This document shows positions 37,858 through 43,102 of a DNA stretch of 43,102 nt, one piece after another. The stretch is from assembly GCA_030528665.1 (NCBI GenBank), contig JAUMYK010000008.1, positions 1 through 43,102 of the forward strand. The letters run 5' to 3'. The notes beneath the pieces were generated by a model that did no database searches, was not told where the DNA came from, and worked only from the letters and a program-made list of their open reading frames with translations. A program made the translations under genes and the position numbers. Each line of letters starts with the position of its first letter. Position 1 is the first letter of the stretch. The DNA comes from a bacterium (lineage in GTDB: Bacteria; Patescibacteria; JAEDAM01; Absconditabacterales; Absconditicoccaceae).

Positions 37858-39906
37858 ATGAAAAACCTTACTATCAATGGGAAATCCTTCAAACTCGATA
37901 CGCAAGTACATCAGTTTTTATCTGACTATCTAAAAAGAATCGCTGCATTTGTAGACAAACAAGGTATCGAACCAGAACTCCATCAAGATATCCTCCAAAG
38001 AGTTATAGATAAACTCGAAAGCTATCAGCAACAAAAGCTCAAAATCTGACAAAAAATTGCAATCAGTATCGTCAATGATGTATGAGAAGCAGAAGAAATT
38101 TTTGATGAAGAAAACTACCATCACATCCCAGAAAACAGAAAACACAAACAACACTGATCATACCTCCAATCCCCTCGCTCATCACGATATCAGACCCTCC
38201 AAGATAAAGAACGATCCAGACCAGACAAAAAAGCTATATTTCTAGGGATATGCGCGATGTTTGCTCAAAAAAGTGGCTGGTCAGTATGGATTTGGAGAGC
38301 TTTTGTAGTATTTGCAGTCTACATACTGCTTACTATCCCCTCTTTTTCGATGCTCCTCTTTGGGGTACTAAGCTATCTCCTCCTCGCACTGCTCTTTCCA
38401 AGAAGCGAAAAAAACTATAGCAACACAGGAATATTGAGCTATTTCTGTGGGCAGCTACGAGATTTGAGGCTCGCAATATGCAATAGTTTGCGTTGGACAT
38501 ATCAGATTGTATGAGGAGTTGTTCCACGATTGCGAAAATGCGTTCGCAGGGTCTTTGGCTATAGTTGGAAAATCGCAAAAGTTATGCTGCTTATCCTTAT
38601 CAGCCTAAGCTTGAGTAGCCTCTTGATCTGTAGCTTGATCTTGACCTACTACTTTTTCACAGGCTATCACTATGCAAATATAGAACTCACTACCATCTTC
38701 CCAGCAATCACAAAATGGGGACTGCTCCTCGGAACGCTCTCAGTCCTCATCCTCCTTAGCTGAACGCTAGGGCAACTCTTCCACAAAAAAATTCTTCCCT
38801 CAGCCGCTATAATCGCTGGATTGATTACAGGAATCATAGCTCTCTCCATAGGACTCATTGCACTTAATGAAGTACTACTCAACTGACAAAGTCACCTCAG
38901 CCACCATACGAGCCAAGAAACTACTATTGAACTGAATAAAGAACAACAAGAACTGCTCATAGAAATCACTCAACCTGCAGGATTGATCCTAGATGAGCTT
39001 GATCACTTAGCAGGCAAGGTACACCTTGTCAATCTCATCCCAAGCAAGGAAAATACACTCAAAGTCATCTATCATTACGATTTTGTTAAATTCCCAACAC
39101 AACAAGGACAAAAACACCTCACTCAAGCACTTGAAAATCTCTCACCTATCAAAATCATAAGAGAACAAGAGGGCATCAGAATTGGACTCCAAGATGCAAT
39201 GCTGTATGATCAGATCACACCTTTTATTCCCGTAAATGTTACAATAGACCTCCATATTCCCACTCGACTCAAATTTCAACTCTTCACCGACCATGGTCGC
39301 AATCCAGCAAAACATCATCTCCATTTTCCTGATCGAGTACACAAATATGGACACCGTGGCAACTATGGCTGTGATGATTGGATCAGCTATCAAGAGGACA
39401 AATCAGGGTTTTACTGCCCTATTACGATGCATCACTACGACCGCCAATTCATCATAGAAAAAGAAATCAAAAACCTGATCGACACCCTCGTTCCCCTCAA
39501 AGGTCATAATCCCAACCGAAAACGAGGCACTGATCACTATCGAAAAATCCACAGCACCCTCTGGCAAGGAGACACCACACTCATCGTGAAAGTTTCTGAT
39601 AAATTTTGGAACCTCTTCCTCCAAATAGAGGCAAAGCTAGATGAAACAGGGAACATTCAGATTCTCTCTAGCCAACTACAAAACATCGAACAAAAATGAC
39701 CGATGAACGCAGAGAGACTCAAATGGTATGAGGGCTGGGAAGCTTTAGAAAAATTCGAAATGCTGTTTCAACAAAACACAGATCCACTCCACTACGACAA
39801 TCAACGCCTCCAGGAAGAAAATCAACATCTCAAAGAGGAAAATCAACGCCTTCAAGAACAAGTTGCAACAACATCACAAACCAACAAGACAATACCTTGA
39901 TTTTAA
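37858..39906 (+). CDS. PspC-domain multi-span membrane protein
   Basis: 682 residues in one frame with eight TGA-Gly codons (38044, ~38080, ~38155, 38512, 38761, ~38884, 39697 and 39898) and no TAA or TAG. Residues ~1-130 are a cytoplasmic helical domain like that before PspC in PadR-linked proteins (LTINGKSFKLD, ...IAISIVNDVGEAEEIFDEE). PspC-like segment: FLGICAMFAQKSGWSVWIWRA, helix VYILLTIPSFSMLLFGVLSYLLLALLFP (~145-180). Three further membrane helices follow (~240-270, ~283-303, ~315-340). About 350-610 is a hydrophilic beta-rich extracytoplasmic region with HKYGHRGNYGCDDWISY. The last ~70 residues contain a heptad coiled coil (QRLQEENQHLKEENQRLQEQ). It probably acts with the PadR regulator in envelope stress (inference). 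Confidence 0.82.
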
Positions 39907-39925
39907 CAAGAAAAATCTCTATACT
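39897..39925 (+). promoter_or_regulatory. Promoter of the 39956 gene
   Basis: TTGATT (39897-39902), 17-base spacer, TATACT (39920-39925). It overlaps the last codons of the PspC-like gene; a Shine-Dalgarno-like AGAAGAG precedes the ATG. Confidence 0.55.
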
Positions 39926-39955
39926 AGTGAGTAGAAACAAAAAAAAAGAAGAGAT

Positions 39956-40375
39956 ATGAAACCACTATCATTTACCTTTGAAACACCTCTTGACTTCAAA
40001 GAGGCTTATAAAACTTTACAAACTGCTTGTAAGCTATACCGCAAGCGTTTAGCAGATGCTAAAGGACAAGATAGATTATATCACTCCCTAGCACAAGAAA
40101 CTGCTTTTCTGCTCAAACTCAAGCCCTATCGAAGCGCAAAAGGAATACTATCTGCACAAACTAGAGGAGATGAAGAACTCGAAACATTAGATTTCATACT
40201 AGCTCCCTATGCTTCAATACTGCTCAATGAAGTTAATGAATCAGATAGACACTTCAGTCAATATCTCCACTATGAAGGGATGTTGCTCAACCACAATATG
40301 GTGGGAGAAGCAGAAGATGTAAACCAGTTAATGCACTTATTATCAGAATATATACAAAACATTCTGGAAAAATAG
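39956..40375 (+). CDS. Small helical protein, unknown function
   Basis: 139 residues, TAG stop, no TGA. A soluble, probably all-helical protein (FKEAYKTLQTACKLYRKRLADAK, HSLAQETAFLLKLKPY, ESDRHFSQYLHYEGMLL, LMHLLSEYIQNILEK). No membrane segments or signal peptide. AAGAAGAG stands 2-8 bases before the ATG. It has its own promoter and terminator. No family recognised. Confidence 0.75.
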   Translation: MKPLSFTFETPLDFKEAYKTLQTACKLYRKRLADAKGQDRLYHSLAQETAFLLKLKPYRSAKGILSAQTRGDEELETLDFILAPYASILLNEVNESDRHFSQYLHYEGMLLNHNMVGEAEDVNQLMHLLSEYIQNILEK

Positions 40376-40384
40376 ATGCATACC

Positions 40385-40417
40385 AATACAGTCAAATTTT
40401 TGGCTGTATTTTTTTTA
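40385..40417 (+). terminator. Terminator of the 39956 gene
   Basis: AATACAG (40385-40391), loop, CTGTATTTTTTTT (40404-40416), 10 bases after the stop. 40418-40562 holds nothing recognised. Confidence 0.85.
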
Positions 40418-40562
40418 CTTTCCCCCTCAAATACTTATAGTTCCATCGCTAAAATAACACCCCAGAGAAGTAAAAACAATACGGAAATTTTTCTTCTCGT
40501 ATTTTTCGTATAGACAAAAGCGAGCTTTAAAATTCAGTTTTCTCTCCTATACACTATTTTTA

Positions 40563-42971
40563 TTACTTTGCAGAAGCTGCTTTTCTAGTGCCGACCTTCT
40601 TAGAAGAAACTTTTTTTGAAGCAAGCTTCGATCATGCTTTTGAAACAGATTTTGTAGAAGCTTTAGCAGGAGAAGCCTTAGCATTCGTATCCAGCCCTAT
40701 AATTGCCAAACAATCCTCCAAAGTCAAATCTGTCGCATCCTTTCAAGCTTTAGGAATTTTATAGTTCTTCTTTGCATATTTGATATAAGGACCATAGGGT
40801 CAGTTTAAAACCTGAATCTTCTCTTTTGCATAGTCATATTCATGAATATATTTATTTGCCTCAAGTGCAAGTTTTGCCTCTATCAAAGGAATCGCCTCCT
40901 CTAAAGTAATAGAAAAAGGATCTAAACCAGAATCTTTTTTGATCGAGACAAACAGCGATGTATACTTCACATACGGTCAAAAACGACCTGTAGATGCCAG
41001 AACCTCTTCCCCTTGATAAGTCCCCAGACTCCTTGGAAGGGCAAAGGCTTGGAGGGCTTCCTCTAGCGTAATCGTTTCCAATGATTTTCCAGCAGGAATG
41101 GAAGCAAACTTTTTATCCATATCTTCCTGTTCACCGATCTGAATCATCGGTCCATATCTCCCCATTCTTGCAATAACCTGTTTGCCAGAGCTAGGATGAA
41201 CGCCTAAATATCTTTCAGTATTTACTCTTTCTTTACCGGTTGTCTCGATTACCTGTGCATGAAAAGGGCGATAAAATTTAGCAATCATATCATTCCACTG
41301 AAGCGATCCACTAGCAATTTGATCAAATTCCTCCTCCACGCTCGCAGTAAAACTATAATCCATAATATCAGCAAAATTCTGATTGAGAAAATCAGTAACA
41401 ATCATACCAATATCTGTAGGAAACATTTTCTGTTTTTCAGTTCCCGTAATTTGTTCTCTTTCATCGCGAGTCAGTACTCAGTCTTTAAATCAGAGTTCTA
41501 AATACTTTCTTTGGACTCATGGTCTATCTTCTTTAACTACATAGCCTCTTTTTTGGATCGTAGAGATTGTAGGAGCATAGGTAGAAGGCCTTCCTATGCC
41601 TTGCTCTTCAAGTTTTTTTACAAGACTTGCTTCTGTATATCTTGGTGGATGTTGTTTAAATTTTTGGGTTGCAAGAATTCAGTTTTCTTTTACTTTTTCG
41701 CCTTGTTCAAGTTTTGGTAACATTCCTGCTGTTTCCTCATCTTCATCATTATCAGTAGATTCCATATAGACTTTGAGAAAACCATCAAATTTAAGCACCT
41801 CTCCACTTGCCACAAACTTAAATTTCTCAGTAGTAGAAATCAAAAGGGAAGCCTTAGTTTTTTCCAAAATCGCTGGAGCCATTTGGGAAGCAATCGTTCT
41901 CTTCCAAATCAATTGATATAATTTTTTTTCACTCGGATCTGAACCTGCAAAATGATTATCCATATGCGTAGGCCTAATACATTCATGAGCTTCTTGGGCA
42001 CCCTTAGATTTTGTGGCATATTTAGTAGGTTTAGAATACTCTTCTCCATATTCACTGATAATCTGTGCTTGAGCCGCCTTAATTGCAAAATCCGAAAGAT
42101 TAACAGCATCAGTTCTCATATACGTAATATGCCCTGCCTCATAAAGCTTTTGAGCTACTTGCATCGTCCTACCTACTGAAAATCCAAGTTTTCTACTCGC
42201 CTCTTGCTGAAGGGTAGAGGTTGTAAAAGGTGCAGATGGAGATTTTTTACCAGGTTTAACCTCAATATCACTAATTTGATACTGAGCATCCTTGAGGAGT
42301 TCAAAAAACTTTACCACCTCAGCCTCAGATTTCAGTTGTTTAGTAAGTTCAGCATGAAAGGCCTTATCTTCACTAGTCAGAAACTCTCCTACAACCTTAA
42401 AAAAAGAAACAGATTCAAAAGCCTGAATTTCCCTCTCTCTCTCAACAATCAGCTTAACAGCAACAGACTGTACCCTTCCTGCTGAGAGTCAGGTTTTTAT
42501 TTTTTTCCACAAGACGGGAGAAAGCTCAAACCCCACCAATCTATCCAACACTCTCCTAGCCTGCTGAGCATCCACCAAACTCATATCAATCGTTCTTGGA
42601 TTGGCTACTGCTTTTTCAATAGCATTTTTGGTAATCTCATGAAAAACAATTCTCGGAGTCTTGGAAATATCCAATCCCAACTGATTAGCAATATGCCATC
42701 CAATCGCCTCTCCTTCACGATCCTCATCCGTTGCGATCCAGGTCTGATCAGCTTTTTTAGAAAGTGCTTTGAGTTCAGAAATAACCCTCTTTTTATCAGG
42801 AGAGACAACATATTCAGGCTGAAATCCATTTTCTATATCTATTCCCATACCTTTGGTTGGTAGATCCACCGTATGTCCATAAGAGGCTCTCACTTCAAAA
42901 TCCGCACCAAGAAATTTTTTGATAGTTTGAGATTTAGCAGGAGACTCTACAATCACAAGATGTTTTGGCAT
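40563..42971 (-). CDS. topA: DNA topoisomerase I
   Basis: 802 residues, ATG 42971, TAA stop; relaxes negative supercoils. The Toprim domain starts [19 protein letters not shown] and has the metal site [33 protein letters not shown], then [20 protein letters not shown] (Gly of TGLSAGRVQ coded by TGA at 42489-42491), and the catalytic Tyr in [13 protein letters not shown] follow. [25 protein letters not shown] is the helix near the active-site gate. C-terminal small repeats (GRFGPYVKY-like; [18 protein letters not shown]) replace zinc ribbons, and the last ~40 residues are a Lys/Ser/Ala-rich basic tail ([11 protein letters not shown]...). TGA is used nine times. I preferred ATG 42971 over the earlier in-frame codon at 43034, because a promoter lies between them. 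Confidence 0.96.
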
Positions 42972-43006
42972 TTTGGTTTCTGAGGGAAAGTAAAATTGCG
43001 TGTTTA

Positions 43007-43034
43007 GGTATAGGGAAATCAAAAGATCTTTCAA
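43007..43034 (-). promoter_or_regulatory. topA promoter
   Basis: On the minus strand TTGAAA (43034-43029), 16-base spacer, TATACC (43012-43007), 35 bases before the ATG. No ATCAG box. Confidence 0.5.
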
Positions 43035-43102
43035 GTTGAAATACCTCTAGTGTAAGCAAAAGAAAATTGGCAATAGCTCATCAGAATTAAACGAGATAAC
43101 TG

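Noticed and set aside
40977..41681. A break in topA
   Set aside because: The gaps between the open stretches contain only TGA codons in frame, and the joined protein matches topoisomerase I throughout.

Overview
The window comes from a bacterium that reads UGA as glycine (genetic code 25), the code known from the CPR/Patescibacteria lineages Gracilibacteria (BD1-5) and Absconditabacteria (SR1). Under the standard code most genes here are cut into fragments. With TGA read as Gly they join into full-length proteins, and TGA falls on invariant glycines: the first Gly of GHVDHGKT in IF2, the Walker A of DnaX, DTGGS of GatA, GLGHATR of a GT-B glycosyltransferase and PGF of LepA. Only TAA and TAG act as stops. 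I cannot choose between the two lineages from this window. All coordinates below use code 25.

Layout. 1-1.0 kb: end of a pilin-like gene broken by an in-frame TAG, then tRNA-His. 1.1-8.75 kb (mostly minus): two small membrane proteins, metG, a 1150-residue surface protein (leucine-rich, Ig/MucBP-like, thrombospondin-3, Rib-like and SLH-like parts) and gatA. 8.9-12.1 kb: mtnN, a lipoprotein, trmD, yraN and two small proteins. 12.5-20.75 kb: one 2741-residue secreted protein with four LamG domains and plant-type leucine-rich repeats, bracketed by an inverted 70-bp repeat. 21-24.3 kb: a membrane protein and infB. 24.5-27.5 kb: tsaC-like, MurG-like GT-B, DedA-like and GT2 genes in a tight plus-strand run. 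27.6-28.1 kb: an island of non-coding repeats. 28.1-33.7 kb: rsuA, a small protein, then the minus-strand run secG, membrane-anchored OppA-like protein, M50 peptidase, prfA. 33.8-37.3 kb: a small exported protein, a lepA that lacks its GTPase domain, and dnaX. 37.4-40.4 kb: padR with a PspC-like membrane protein and a small gene. 40.5-43 kb: topA.

The housekeeping genes concern translation (MetRS, GatA, TrmD, IF2, RsuA, TsaC, RF1, LepA), replication and topology (DnaX, TopA) and secretion (SecG). The two large repeat-rich exported proteins, with the pilin and glycosyltransferases, suggest a cell surface built for contact with other cells; this is an inference from domains and from the known host-dependent lifestyle of these lineages.

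The most notable signals are (i) the UGA-Gly code, (ii) a recurring promoter and leader element, TTGCAA-N16-TANNNT-N3-ATCAG followed by a T-rich leader, in front of infB, lepA, metG and tsaC, with many further genes carrying the TTGCA(A/T)-N16/17 core, and (iii) a LepA that starts exactly at domain II and has its own promoter.
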